A DNA stretch of 64,000 nt from G963923945 sp965199175. Its GTDB lineage: Bacteria > Pseudomonadota > Alphaproteobacteria > G963923945. This document shows positions 44,399 through 53,290 of this stretch, piece by piece. Within the stretch, counting starts at the first letter, position 1; each line of letters starts with the position of its first letter. The stretch lies in contig OZ240684.1 in NCBI GenBank assembly GCA_965199175.1, positions 1,240,001 through 1,304,000 on the forward strand, given 5' to 3'. Position numbers and translations under genes: made by a program. The notes beneath the pieces were generated by a model that saw nothing but the letters and a program-made list of their open reading frames with translations, ran no database searches and was not told the origin of the DNA.

Positions 44399-46555
44399 TC
44401 AAGCCGATTCCCAACTGCGCGGACGTTCGACTGAATGCACCGCCGGGGTAGATCGTAAAGCCGTCATAATATGGGAGAGATGCTGCACATCGCGCACCTC
44501 CAGATCAACCACCATGTCAAAAAAATCCGGTGACCGGTTGGTAATTTTAAGATTGGTAATATTGCTGTCATATTTGCCGATAACCGTACTTAAAGAGCCC
44601 AGGCTCCCAACGTTATTGGCCAAAACAACAGAAAGTCTCCCCACAAAGAAACCCTTCTGATCATCGCATGCGTCCCAGGAAACCGCAACCATATGCTCAG
44701 AATCTGACATATCAGGACTCACATGGTCACACGCAACCACATGGATTGTCACCCCTTTGCCGACCGCAATGATGCCAACAATTTTGTCGCCAGGTAACGG
44801 ATGACAACAGCCTGCATAATGAATCGAAACGCCAGATGTTAAGCCACGAATCAACACAGCATCAACCGGTCTCTGGTCATCAGACCGCTTAGAAAGTAAA
44901 ACAGTATCACCATCATCCATTGGTGCAGGCTGGTGGTCAGGAAATATAACCGCCAGAACTTGAGAAGAGGTTAATTCCCCCGACCCAATGGCGGCATACA
45001 GATCATCCAGGCTATCCAGTTCCAATGTCTTAAGAGCCGGCTCAAGCGCATTTTCGGAAAAAATCTGGTTCCTGGATGCAAAGATCTGAGGCAGGATTGA
45101 GCGTCCCAAACCAATGAATTCCTCACGCTCACGAACCCGGATATAGCGGCGAATACAAGACCGCGCCTTGCCTGTTACAACGAAATTTTCCCATCTGGGA
45201 TTGATGCTCGGCTGAGCTGAACGCACAATTTCCACCTGATCACCATTGCGCAGTTCAGTCCTCAAAGGCACCAGACGACCATTGATCTTTGCCCCAATAC
45301 AGGTGTCACCAATATCGGTATGAACCGCATAGGCAAAATCAAGCAAGGTCGCCCCATGGGGTAACGCAATCACATCGCCCTTTGGTGTGAAAGGAAAAAC
45401 CTGATCGCTATACATACTCATTTTGGTGTGTTCGAGAAATTCTTCAGCTCCGAACGCATTCTCCATGATATCCAGCAATTCGCGCATCCATCGGTAACGG
45501 CGCCCTTCACGACCACTTGCCCCTTGCTTATAAATCCAGTGAACAGCAACACCGCGCTCGGCAACATCATCCATCTCAGCGGTACGTATCTGAATCTCAA
45601 TACGGGTCTTAAAAGGACCAATCAGCGATGTATGTAAGGAACGATAATCATTGGGTTTTGGCGTACTGATATAATCCTTGAAGCGGCCCGGAATGACCGA
45701 ATAGCCGGTATGCAAAATTCCCAAAACCCGGTAACAGGTCTCAACTGAGTCAACAACAATTCTAAACGCAATGATGTCGGAAAGCTGTTCAAACGCGACC
45801 GCCTTGTTCTGCATTTTTTTCCATATCGAACAGGCTTTTTTTTCGCGCCCGGAAACCCGTGCGGTAATGTCAGCATTGTCTAAATTCTCTTCCAGCTCAG
45901 TAATGATGCGCGCAACCTGGTCATGACCTTCGACCCGCAAAGACGATAAACGCCGGGTGATTGATTCATATTCATCCGGATGAAGCTCAACAAATGCCAA
46001 TTCTTCGAGTTCATCACGTATGTTATGAATTCCCATGCGTCCGGCCAGCGGCGCATAAATATCCTGTGTTTCCAAAGCAATACGGCGGCGTTTTTCAGGA
46101 TCAGTCACATAACTCAGGGTGCGCATGTTATGCAAACGATCCGCCAGCTTGACCAGCAGAACCCGAATATCATCGGACATTGCCAAAATCAGTTTACGGA
46201 AATTTTCGGCCTGGCTTGATTGGCCTGGCTGCAATTCAATTTGTGATAGCTTGCTCACCCCATCAACCAATGCCGCGATTTCATCACCGAACATGGTCGC
46301 GATATCATTGCGCGAATAGACGGTGTCCTCAATAACATCATGGAGAAGAGCCGTAACGATGGTCCCGACATCAAGACGCATCCCGGCCAAAATCGCCGCA
46401 ACTTCAATCGGGTGAGAAAAATAAGGGTCTCCGGATGCTCTGAGCTGTGACCCATGCGCCTTCATCGCAAAAACATAGGCGCGATTGAGAATGCCTTCAT
46501 CGACATCCGGATCATAGGATTTAACGCGCTCAATCAGTTCGTACTGGCGAACCAT
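44399..46555 (-). CDS. rsh: Bifunctional (p)ppGpp synthetase/hydrolase (RelA/SpoT homologue)
   Basis: A protein of about 718 residues. Domain order: an HD hydrolase with HSHPIEVAAIL-like YFSHPIEVA and the intact HDVIEDT motif; a synthetase with FKDYISTPKPNDYRSLHT; a TGS domain (VFPFTPKGDVIALPHGATLLDFAYAVHTDIG); and a C-terminal ACT domain. Both catalytic halves look intact, so this is probably the single long stringent-response enzyme. I chose the ATG at 46555, which has GGAG eight bases upstream; an open frame to 46585 exists. rpoZ lies upstream but is separated by its own terminator. Confidence 0.95.
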   Translation of the reverse strand: MVRQYELIERVKSYDPDVDEGILNRAYVFAMKAHGSQLRASGDPYFSHPIEVAAILAGMRLDVGTIVTALLHDVIEDTVYSRNDIATMFGDEIAALVDGVSKLSQIELQPGQSSQAENFRKLILAMSDDIRVLLVKLADRLHNMRTLSYVTDPEKRRRIALETQDIYAPLAGRMGIHNIRDELEELAFVELHPDEYESITRRLSSLRVEGHDQVARIITELEENLDNADITARVSGREKKACSIWKKMQNKAVAFEQLSDIIAFRIVVDSVETCYRVLGILHTGYSVIPGRFKDYISTPKPNDYRSLHTSLIGPFKTRIEIQIRTAEMDDVAERGVAVHWIYKQGASGREGRRYRWMRELLDIMENAFGAEEFLEHTKMSMYSDQVFPFTPKGDVIALPHGATLLDFAYAVHTDIGDTCIGAKINGRLVPLRTELRNGDQVEIVRSAQPSINPRWENFVVTGKARSCIRRYIRVREREEFIGLGRSILPQIFASRNQIFSENALEPALKTLELDSLDDLYAAIGSGELTSSQVLAVIFPDHQPAPMDDGDTVLLSKRSDDQRPVDAVLIRGLTSGVSIHYAGCCHPLPGDKIVGIIAVGKGVTIHVVACDHVSPDMSDSEHMVAVSWDACDDQKGFFVGRLSVVLANNVGSLGSLSTVIGKYDSNITNLKITNRSPDFFDMVVDLEVRDVQHLSHIMTALRSTPAVHSVERPRSWESA

Positions 46556-46585
46556 TTTACTGTCTCCGGACCGCACGCCCCCCAT

Positions 46586-47076
46586 TCCGGTCCCAATTTG
46601 ATGATGAGATTATCAATACCGGATCATCATGTAATCATAATGTATGATGTATTTCTTTTGTATTCTCTTCTTTACATATCTTCCCTGAAATTCTGGCGTA
46701 AAAGAAATCTAAAGAGAATCAACCAACTACTGAGCGCATCCACAGACAAACACCCACAGACAGACATTTACACAACAGATATTCCCGGAGTTTTCCTGGT
46801 CGATACTGTGAACATTACTGTGGCTATCACTGTAACAATGACCGTGGCTATCACTGTGGTACCCACTCTGGTAATACCAGACTCAGTCATACCAGATAAC
46901 CCATTACCGGAAACAACAAAAAAGCCAGGGACACCAGCCCCCGGCTTCATCTGACTCCCAGCCATCCTCATGATCGGATATATTGGCCAGGGAAAGGCGT
47001 ATCAATACTTAAAGTCAAAGAATGGGTGAGAATCAGGAATAAGAAAAAGAACTGAGCGACAGACAGAGTACGCCCC
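46586..47076. other. 491-bp region between rpoZ and rsh
   Basis: There is no convincing gene. It contains the rpoZ terminator (46918-46947), an imperfect tandem repeat built on ACTGTGGCTATCACTGT words at about 46808-46860, and an A/T-rich stretch near 46610-46720 that may carry the rsh promoter. The short minus-strand frame crossing the repeat is Val/Thr/Ala-rich only because of the repeat. Confidence 0.5.
46918..46947 (-). terminator. Intrinsic terminator after rpoZ
   Basis: On the minus strand AAGCCGGGG pairs with CCCTGGCTT (nine pairs, one G-T wobble) around a seven-base loop, followed by TTTTTTG. It lies about 130 bp beyond the rpoZ stop and separates rpoZ from rsh. Confidence 0.75.
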
Positions 47077-47517
47077 CTATTCTTCAGCCAGTTCAGTAAC
47101 AGAGCTTGCAGAAGGATCAGAAATCTCTGGTTCGGTTGCCTCAACCGTCAAAGAAGCAACGGATTGCTGAGCAGGATCAGATTGCTCCTCAGGCTCTTTT
47201 TGTCCGGCATCATGGGCAGTATCCGGGTCACCGGAAGGCAGATTCTGTGGCGCACCCAGCTCAGTCACCTCTTCCTCAGCGTCATCAGCCTCTACGAAAC
47301 GCTGAAAACTTTGGGTCACCGATTCGGATATTTCCTCAACGCTCACATGCTGACCAGCAATCTCACGCAAGGCAATGATGGGGTTTTTATCGTCATCGCG
47401 CTCAACGCTCAGCGGTGCCCCGGAAGCAATATCGCGGCTGCGGCGGGCCGCCAACACCACCAGATCAAACCGATTAGGAACCTGAAGGATACAATCCTCA
47501 ATCGTCACACGAGCCAT
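47077..47517 (-). CDS. rpoZ: DNA-directed RNA polymerase subunit omega
   Basis: A 146-residue protein. Residues 1-60 match the omega core (MARVTIEDCILQVPNRFDLV, AARRSRDIASG, NPIIALREIA) that supports beta' folding. The remaining 80 or so residues form an acidic Glu/Asp/Gln/Ser-rich tail without hydrophobic structure. Tails occur in other alphaproteobacterial omegas, but this one is long. It follows folK by 172 bp and has its own terminator. Confidence 0.94.
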   Translation of the reverse strand: MARVTIEDCILQVPNRFDLVVLAARRSRDIASGAPLSVERDDDKNPIIALREIAGQHVSVEEISESVTQSFQRFVEADDAEEEVTELGAPQNLPSGDPDTAHDAGQKEPEEQSDPAQQSVASLTVEATEPEISDPSASSVTELAEE

Positions 47518-47689
47518 GAAATCCTCAAAAAAAAATATCCAGTGATTAGTCCGGTAAAGATCATATGATCAAAACGAAAATCATATGATAAAGACGTGAA
47601 AAAAACCAAAGACAAAAAAACCAACGCATCTATACGGGCCAAATATCACCAAAGCAAGCTCTTCTCTCAGACAAGACCCCGGCAAATCA

Positions 47690-48262
47690 TCAATCAGGTG
47701 ATGCAATCGGGCGAATATCCTGAATACTGGGCAGCAATTCAATCAAATCCTTAATCGACTGGCCCATAGCCGGGTGAACCCAATCAGGAGCAATATCACG
47801 CAACGGCAGTAAAACAAAAGCCCGCTGATGCATGCGGGGATGCGGTACCATTAAGCCCTCCATATCTAAGTCCTCCATATCTGCTTTCCCCGCCATATCA
47901 TCCCCGGCCTGTTCCTGCAAACAGGACAGCACCAAATCACCATATGCCAACAAATCCAGATCAAGGATCCGCGCTTCATTGCGTTGGGACCGAATGCGAC
48001 CAAAGCTCTCTTCCAACCGGTGGAGCTGGTCCAGCAAAGCAGTCGGTTCCAGAGCCGTTTGATAACACACAACACCATTAACAAACCAGGGCTGGTCAGA
48101 AACCGGAACCGGAGCACTTTCATACCAGGGCGAACACAGCACAACCCGGCCATATCCGGACAAGCAATCCACAGCAGCCCGGCAAATTGCCAAAGACGAT
48201 CCGTAATGCTCACTGGATAAATTGGAACCGATCCCAATATAAATCACGATACCATTGATCAA
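47690..48262 (-). CDS. folK: 2-amino-4-hydroxy-6-hydroxymethyldihydropteridine pyrophosphokinase
   Basis: A 190-residue enzyme of folate synthesis. IYIGIGSNLSSE opens the fold, and the HPPK motif is RILDLDLLAYGD. Between this and the conserved VPHPRMHQRAFVLLPL block lies an acidic insert of about 20 residues (QEQAGDDMAGKADME...). Its end is an in-frame 15-bp duplication encoding DMED/LDMEG. The start is either a TTG at 48262 or a GTG at 48247 just before the conserved IYIGIG. Confidence 0.93.
   Translation of the reverse strand: MINGIVIYIGIGSNLSSEHYGSSLAICRAAVDCLSGYGRVVLCSPWYESAPVPVSDQPWFVNGVVCYQTALEPTALLDQLHRLEESFGRIRSQRNEARILDLDLLAYGDLVLSCLQEQAGDDMAGKADMEDLDMEGLMVPHPRMHQRAFVLLPLRDIAPDWVHPAMGQSIKDLIELLPSIQDIRPIASPD
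47857..47882. repeat. 15-bp-period duplication inside folK
   Basis: CCTCCATATCT occurs at 47857-47867 and 47872-47882, giving the repeated acidic DME residues in the loop insert of FolK. Confidence 0.7.
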
Positions 48263-48653
48263 TCAGGAAAAATTACCGGAAAAACTGCCCGAAAACTGAA
48301 TAAAAATCATAGAGAACACAGTAATATGTAAAGGAATCAATATGTAAAGGAATCACCTGATATATAAAAGGATCACCCAAAAATTACGTAAAAAGATCAC
48401 TAAAAACCAAAAAAATGATCACATTGTAAATGACCATATTGCACACGTATCATATTTCAAAAATTCTCATATTTCAAAAATTCATATTTCAAAAATTTTC
48501 AGGATGTTTTTTTGAAGCATGATATCTCGAACAAGATACCCCATATAGTATAGAGTGCCCTGTTTCATTGACAGATACATAAATGGATACAGAGCGAATT
48601 GATACAGAGCGAATAATTGATATATATTGATCAACAAGTGATAAAGGTACCCA
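48263..48653. other. A/T-rich divergent region between folK and the NYN gene
   Basis: No gene. It is made largely of short repeats: GTAAAGGAATCA words (48328-48356), CATATTTCAAAAATT three times at 48451-48497, and GATACAGAGCGAAT twice at about 48586-48613. An A/T-rich TTGATATATATTGAT lies near 48616-48631, shortly before the NYN gene, whose ribosome-binding site is AAAGG at about 48644. Confidence 0.5.
48451..48497. repeat. CATATTTCAAAAATT, three copies
   Basis: Copies begin at 48451, 48468 and 48483 with periods of 17 and 15 bp. They lie upstream of both folK and the NYN-domain gene. Confidence 0.8.
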
Positions 48654-49292
48654 ATGGAATTTTATCCCGAAGAGCGTGTCGCCTTATTTATTGATGGATC
48701 CAACTTTTACGCTGCCGCCCGTGCGGCAGGCTATGATGTTGATTATAAGAAACTTCTGGGTTTCTTTCGTGCCCAGGCCCGTCTGGTCCGCGCATTCTAT
48801 TACACTGCTCTGGTTGAAGAGCAAGAATATTCTCCCATCCGGCCTCTGGTTGATTGGCTTGATTACAATGGCTACACCATGGTGACCAAACCAACTAAAG
48901 AATTTACCAACGCCGCCGGCCAGCGTAAAGTCAAGGGCAATATGGATGTGGAGCTCACAATCGACATGCTGGAAATGGCCGATAAAATTGACCATGCCGT
49001 TTTGTTTTCAGGTGATGGTGACTTCCGCCGTCTGATTGAAGCAGTCCAACGCAAAGGAACCCGGGTCAGCGTGATCAGCACTGTTGATTCTTCTCAAAAA
49101 GTCGCCGCCGATGAATTGCGGCGGCAAGCCGACTACTTCATCGATTTAAGCGAACTGCGTGACCATATCAGCCGCAAAGATAATACAACACTTGAAAACG
49201 GGAAATCGGCTGAATTAAACCCGGTTGTCGGCTCTGCCGCTCAACCAGCCGGGGGCCAGGCACACCCGGTCAATACGACAAAAAACCCGTGA
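48654..49292 (+). CDS. NYN-domain protein (LabA/DUF88 family)
   Basis: A 212-residue cytoplasmic protein of the PIN-like NYN nuclease group. The conserved acidic residues are in ALFIDGSNFYAAAR (first Asp), KGNMDVELTIDML (second) and LFSGDGDFRRLIEAV (third), which would bind the catalytic metal. Related LabA/DUF88 proteins are putative RNases. The C-terminal 45 residues are Asn/Pro/Gly-rich and probably disordered. AAAGG is well spaced before the ATG. The start is sharp, and a striking 13-bp tandem array follows the stop. Confidence 0.9.
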   Translation: MEFYPEERVALFIDGSNFYAAARAAGYDVDYKKLLGFFRAQARLVRAFYYTALVEEQEYSPIRPLVDWLDYNGYTMVTKPTKEFTNAAGQRKVKGNMDVELTIDMLEMADKIDHAVLFSGDGDFRRLIEAVQRKGTRVSVISTVDSSQKVAADELRRQADYFIDLSELRDHISRKDNTTLENGKSAELNPVVGSAAQPAGGQAHPVNTTKNP

Positions 49293-49417
49293 TATACGTT
49301 ATACGTGATATACGTCATATACGTGATGTACGTCAGTGATGTACGTCAGTGATGTACGTCAGTGATGTACGTCAGTGATGTACGTCAGTGATATACGTCA
49401 TATACGTGATATACGTA
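49288..49417. repeat. 13-bp tandem array (TGATGTACGTCAG) downstream of the NYN gene
   Basis: Five perfect contiguous copies span 49324-49388. On both sides they grade into TGATATACGTCATATACG variants, which are partly palindromic (TATACGT/ACGTATA), for about 130 bp in all. There are no spacers, so it is not a CRISPR array. It lies between the NYN gene and the TolQ-like gene and could fold in RNA or bind protein. Confidence 0.9.
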
Positions 49418-49545
49418 AAAGCACTGAGAAGTGGGAAAACCAGACCCCAACAGCCTGAACGGTATTATAATCACCAGAAAAAATTCGCATAAATAATAAA
49501 ACCTACACAGAACCGAACCGTACACATAACAAGGGAAATGTTGGA

Positions 49546-50337
49546 ATGTTTGCAGTCTGGGATTACCAGGAAATTGCCAAAGATGCCCGGACACAACGGC
49601 ATCACCTCTTCCTGCGCTGGCTTCTGATCAACGGCGTGATTGCCTTTTTGATCGCCATCGCCGCAGATCTTGGCTATCTGGAAAGACTGTATGTCAGTGA
49701 CCGTAGCTATATTTCTCTCTTGATCACGTTTTTGTATATCGCGACCAATATCCATTGTGCCTGGCGGGTTTTTCATGTGTCGGACCAGCTGGACGCAACC
49801 CGGGATATCTGGAATATTTTACGCCGTCATGGGGCCTGTCCTCTAAACCGGCGGGATCAGGTGATTGTCACCGCAGACGGAGGCCAGCTTCCCCGCAGTC
49901 TTTTAACCAGCCTCATTGGTGAAATTCTTGACCAGGCCCAGGTCAATGATGGTCGCCGTGATGCCGTCATCATTGAGCGGAATAATCTCATCAGGGCTTA
50001 TGGTGATAAATTACGGGCCCAGAATGAATTCGGTTGGTTCATTTCTGATATCCTGCTCAAGCTCGGTCTTTTAGGCACCGTGGTTGGTTTTATTATCATG
50101 TTGGGATCGGTGGCGGATATCACCTCTTTTGATGCCAACATCATGCAGCAGGTTCTGGGCAGCATGAGTGCCGGCATGGGAGTGGCTTTGTTCACCACTT
50201 TGGCCGGGCTGGTCGGGGGCATGTTGCTGGCCGTGCAGTATCAGCTTCTGGAAAATGGGTCAGATAACCTCATGGCCCTGATCACCAAGATCATTGAGGT
50301 GAATGTCTCCCCTCTCCTGACCCGGGAAACGGTCTAG
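49546..50337 (+). CDS. MotA/TolQ/ExbB-family proton-channel protein
   Basis: A 263-residue inner-membrane protein. Likely helices are at 22-42, 55-75, 165-187 and 205-232, with a cytoplasmic domain between the second and third. The last two helices carry the family pattern: KLGLLGTVVGFIIML (172-186) and MGVALFTTLAGLVGGMLLAV (211-230), like the GLLGTV and ALxTTxxGL motifs of TolQ and ExbB. Such proteins form a pentameric channel around an ExbD/TolR dimer and use the proton gradient. Its partner is the next gene, four bases downstream. It lacks similarity to any named TolQ, ExbB or MotA that I can recall, and no tol or ton genes are nearby. Confidence 0.85.
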   Translation: MFAVWDYQEIAKDARTQRHHLFLRWLLINGVIAFLIAIAADLGYLERLYVSDRSYISLLITFLYIATNIHCAWRVFHVSDQLDATRDIWNILRRHGACPLNRRDQVIVTADGGQLPRSLLTSLIGEILDQAQVNDGRRDAVIIERNNLIRAYGDKLRAQNEFGWFISDILLKLGLLGTVVGFIIMLGSVADITSFDANIMQQVLGSMSAGMGVALFTTLAGLVGGMLLAVQYQLLENGSDNLMALITKIIEVNVSPLLTRETV

Positions 50338-50341
50338 CTCC

Positions 50342-50938
50342 GTGCCTTACAACAAGCGTCGTTTGAAAGCAGATCCGTTTACGGATCTTTTATTCAACGC
50401 TCTGCTTGGGTTTACGTTTTTGTTTTTCATCGCCATTATGTTTATGAATCCGGTTGCCAAGAGCGGAATCATCAATCCCAAGGCTGAATATATCATCACC
50501 ATCGGTTGGCAGGACGCCAGCCCTGATGATATTGATATCTGGGTCGAAAATCCCTCAGGAAATCTGGTATGGTTTCGCAATCCTGAAAATGAGTTGCTGC
50601 ATCTGGATCGTGATGACAGAGGAAACCTGAATGATACCATCAAAATCAATGGCGAGACAGTTGTGAACCCGCTCAATCAGGAAGTTGTCACCTTGCGCGG
50701 GGTGGTATCAGGAGAATATGTGGTTAATCTCCATTATTATGCGACCCAAACCAAAAAACCAGTTGATGTGAATGTGAAGGTTGAAAAGGTTAATCCGAAA
50801 CTCGAAGTTGTTTATTATGGAACGGTGACGCTTGAACAACAAGGAGATGAAAAAACAGCCGTGCGGTTTACCGTATCAGCAAATGGTCGCATCCTGGAGA
50901 CCAACAGCTTGCCGAAAAAACTGGTTACTTTGCGCTAA
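50342..50938 (+). CDS. ExbD/TolR-like stator with an unusual periplasmic domain
   Basis: A 198-residue protein starting at GTG 50342. The N-terminal helix (16-36) is preceded by DPFTD (11-15). This matches the PF-x-D of ExbD/TolR, whose membrane Asp carries protons, so D15 is the candidate. Family members then have a small alpha/beta periplasmic domain. Here residues 48-190 instead look beta-rich (YIITIGWQDASPDDIDIWVENPSGNLVWF; GEYVVNLHYYA), with an acidic DRDDRGNLND loop (89-98) that could bind a cation. The domain reminds me of carboxypeptidase-like or DUF2135-type sandwiches, but this is weak. Tightly linked to the channel gene upstream. Confidence 0.75.
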   Translation: MPYNKRRLKADPFTDLLFNALLGFTFLFFIAIMFMNPVAKSGIINPKAEYIITIGWQDASPDDIDIWVENPSGNLVWFRNPENELLHLDRDDRGNLNDTIKINGETVVNPLNQEVVTLRGVVSGEYVVNLHYYATQTKKPVDVNVKVEKVNPKLEVVYYGTVTLEQQGDEKTAVRFTVSANGRILETNSLPKKLVTLR

Positions 50939-51022
50939 TCCCCGGCCTGGTCATCACAATACGGAAGATCATCATATCATAACGCTCACATCGCCTGGAA
51001 AGAGACCGGACAGAGAATCATC

Positions 51023-51541
51023 ATGACATTATCACTTATCGCGTTGATCGGGGGCTATGTCCTGACCGCTTGCCTGCTGGCTTTTTTATGCCTCTATACC
51101 CGTTTCCACTGGAGCCTTAAGGCCGGAACAACTGTGTTGGTTTCGGCATTCTATATCATCAATTATTTTGGCCTTACTTCGCTGCTGGGCTGGCCGACCA
51201 TGCAGGATATGCCGAATAATTTCCGCCTCATTTCGGCTCAGATTTATGAACCCAATAAAACCACCGGAACACCTGGACGCATTTATATATGGGTCACATC
51301 CATGGGTGAGAATGCCGGGCTGAGTGTTCCGCGCTCTTTTGAGATTGAGTATTCTGATGAGGTCCATAAAAAAGTCGCAACAGCGATGAACGCAATCCAG
51401 GACGGAACACCACAAATCGGTGAAATCGAAGAGGATGGGGCCGGGAATGTCATGGCCCGCACCGATCAGGCTCAGCAAGCCTTAGAACCAGTTAAGCTGA
51501 ATTTTTTTGATTTACCAACCTCTGTTCTGCCTGAAAAATGA
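51023..51541 (+). CDS. Membrane protein of unknown function in the TolQ/ExbD-like cassette
   Basis: A 172-residue protein with two N-terminal membrane helices (about 2-24 and 31-57). A soluble part of about 115 residues follows and, given two helices, probably lies on the same side as the N-terminus. It contains RLISAQIYEPNKTTGTPGRIYIWV and a mixed strand/acidic region, and ends PTSVLPEK. I do not recognise a family. It begins 84 bp after the stator gene, and its stop overlaps the lipoprotein start (ATGA), so it belongs to the same operon. A role as an adaptor or assembly factor is inference only. Confidence 0.7.
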   Translation: MTLSLIALIGGYVLTACLLAFLCLYTRFHWSLKAGTTVLVSAFYIINYFGLTSLLGWPTMQDMPNNFRLISAQIYEPNKTTGTPGRIYIWVTSMGENAGLSVPRSFEIEYSDEVHKKVATAMNAIQDGTPQIGEIEEDGAGNVMARTDQAQQALEPVKLNFFDLPTSVLPEK

Positions 51542-52332
51542 TCATGGGAAAAATTTCATGGCCCGGCTTTGATGATGCGGGTTCCCGAATCAACATGCCG
51601 ATAATGCGGTGTTTCATCATCTTGGTTATCTGTTTGGGTGTCTTATCGGGATGCCAGGAAGACTCTGATTTCTTCCCTCTTGAATCTGATTTATCCTGGA
51701 ATTACCGGGTCACCATTCTTCCTGAAGTTGAACCCAAAGAACTCAAAAAAATTGTTGTCTCCAATCTTCATCCGGTCACCCTCACCCAATCGGATGATGT
51801 TGCCGGAAATGATGAGATCGAAACATTTCGCCTGACCCCGCGTCTGCGCGAAAACAACAGCCTCTATTATTATTTCGATGACACTGAAGGGATACGCCGG
51901 GTTGCTTACCAGGTCCGGCCCACAGCGCCGGTCCATTTTGAGGCGCAACCCCGTTATGTATTCAAATACCCCCTTGAGGAAGGAACAGGTTGGGAAGTCC
52001 CCAGCCGGACCTATCTTCTGGTTCGCCGTTATCCCCTTGATCATGATTATCGGGTCACAGTGGATTTCAACATGACGTATCAAATCGAATCGGTGAGCGA
52101 TACGGTGCAGGTTCCGGCCGGCGTTTTTAAGAATTGCCTGCGCACCCGCGGAGTCGGGGAAACCGTTTTCATCGGTGATCGCGGTCTGGGCCGGGTGCGG
52201 GTTGTGGTCGAAAATATTGACTGGTTCGCGCCGGATGTTGGCCTGGTCAAGACCGAACGTCGCGAATCAACGACAACCGATTTATTCGGAACCAGCACCC
52301 TTTTAATTGAGCTGGAAAATTTCAGCGGGTGA
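51538..52332 (+). CDS. Putative lipoprotein of the TolQ/ExbD-like cassette
   Basis: A 264-residue protein. Residues 20-39 form a lipoprotein signal: a positively charged start (MPIMRCF), a hydrophobic stretch and the lipobox LSGC with Cys39 as the lipidated residue. The ATG at 51538 overlaps the preceding stop; the ATG at 51595, right before the signal, may be the real start. The mature part is beta-rich (SDLSWNYRVTI, YQVRPTAPVHFE, VRRYPLDHDYRVTVDFNMTYQIESV) and ends with a TTDLFGTSTLLIELENF strand. The pattern recalls outer-membrane-linked beta proteins but no named family. Asp after Cys is absent (QED follows), so sorting to the outer membrane is plausible by the usual +2 rule. Confidence 0.78.
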   Translation: MIMGKISWPGFDDAGSRINMPIMRCFIILVICLGVLSGCQEDSDFFPLESDLSWNYRVTILPEVEPKELKKIVVSNLHPVTLTQSDDVAGNDEIETFRLTPRLRENNSLYYYFDDTEGIRRVAYQVRPTAPVHFEAQPRYVFKYPLEEGTGWEVPSRTYLLVRRYPLDHDYRVTVDFNMTYQIESVSDTVQVPAGVFKNCLRTRGVGETVFIGDRGLGRVRVVVENIDWFAPDVGLVKTERRESTTTDLFGTSTLLIELENFSG

Positions 52333-52540
52333 TCAATCAAAACCACCCCAGGATCAGCATCCGTACGCATGAACGGAAATGGCTGAATAAAAGCGGCTAA
52401 AACGGGAATAATACTAAAACGGGGATCATAACAGACCAATAACCAGCACGGAATTGATATTCCTAACTCTATATATTCCCCATTCCTGAGAAACCGGGAA
52501 AACTCTGATCATGATACGGCTCCAGCCCGGCGATTTTTAA

Positions 52541-53272
52541 TCAGGCTGGTTGCGAAACCGCTTCTGAACGGCTGGTTTGAGCAAGAACCCCTTCGGTGAT
52601 ATCCGGCACATCCGGTGAGTCCGGACAATCCCGGAAAAAACGCATCGCCAGGGCGGCTTCGGTCCGGTTACGGGCATTGATTTTTCGATAAATGGTTTTG
52701 AGCTGAACCTTCACTGTTGATTCAACAATACCCAGTTGGCGGGCAATTTCCTTATTGGAAAGGCCATTGGCAAGAGCTTGTAAAATCTCCAGTTGTCGCT
52801 TGCTGAGAACATGGGCAATCCGGAGAGGAAAATCATTATGGGTTTTATACCAGCCAAAACTGCCGGACATACTGCCACCCAGTGCCCTGGATGGAACATA
52901 GACCTCACCAGAAGCAATTAAATCAAGGACAGGACGTAAAATATTCATGGTCGTCTGTTTGATCAGATACCCTCTGGCACCGGCATGAAGCGACATCTGT
53001 ATGGATTGAGGATCATCGCGTCCGGAAACCACCAGAACCGGAATATTGCCAGCCGCTTTAACCAATGCCGGTAATCCTTTTTCTGGTTCACGATCCGGCA
53101 TCTCAAGATCACAAAAAATAAAATCCGCATCCGGGTTTTCCGAGACCAGTTTGAAAATTTCAGCATAATCATTGCCCTCCATAATCTCGGTATCCTGACC
53201 ATAATAATTCTTCAGGGCATATGTCATCCCAATACGAAACACCGGGTGGTCATCGGCAATAATGATTTTCAT
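52541..53272 (-). CDS. LuxR/NarL-type response regulator
   Basis: A protein of about 243 residues. The receiver domain opens with IIIADDHPVFRIGM (acidic pair) and has the phosphoacceptor Asp in DFIFCDLEMPDREP, the Thr/Ser in VLVVSGRDD and the Lys in GYLIKQT. The DNA-binding HTH is LSKRQLEILQALANGLSNKEIARQLGIVESTVKVQLKTIYRKI. The second ATG (53272) has GGAGG five bases upstream and is the likely start; others lie at 53275 and 53290. There is no kinase gene nearby. It faces the cassette at 49546-52332 convergently and a long non-coding region on its other side. Confidence 0.93.
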   Translation of the reverse strand: MKIIIADDHPVFRIGMTYALKNYYGQDTEIMEGNDYAEIFKLVSENPDADFIFCDLEMPDREPEKGLPALVKAAGNIPVLVVSGRDDPQSIQMSLHAGARGYLIKQTTMNILRPVLDLIASGEVYVPSRALGGSMSGSFGWYKTHNDFPLRIAHVLSKRQLEILQALANGLSNKEIARQLGIVESTVKVQLKTIYRKINARNRTEAALAMRFFRDCPDSPDVPDITEGVLAQTSRSEAVSQPA

Positions 53273-53290
53273 CATCTCCTCCCTCATCAC

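Noticed and set aside
46768..46971. A 67-codon minus-strand frame between rpoZ and rsh
   Set aside because: Its Val/Thr/Ala-rich sequence is just the translation of a non-coding tandem repeat, and it overlaps the rpoZ terminator.
49288..49417. Possible CRISPR array
   Set aside because: Units of 13 bp are contiguous, without spacers, and no cas gene is near.
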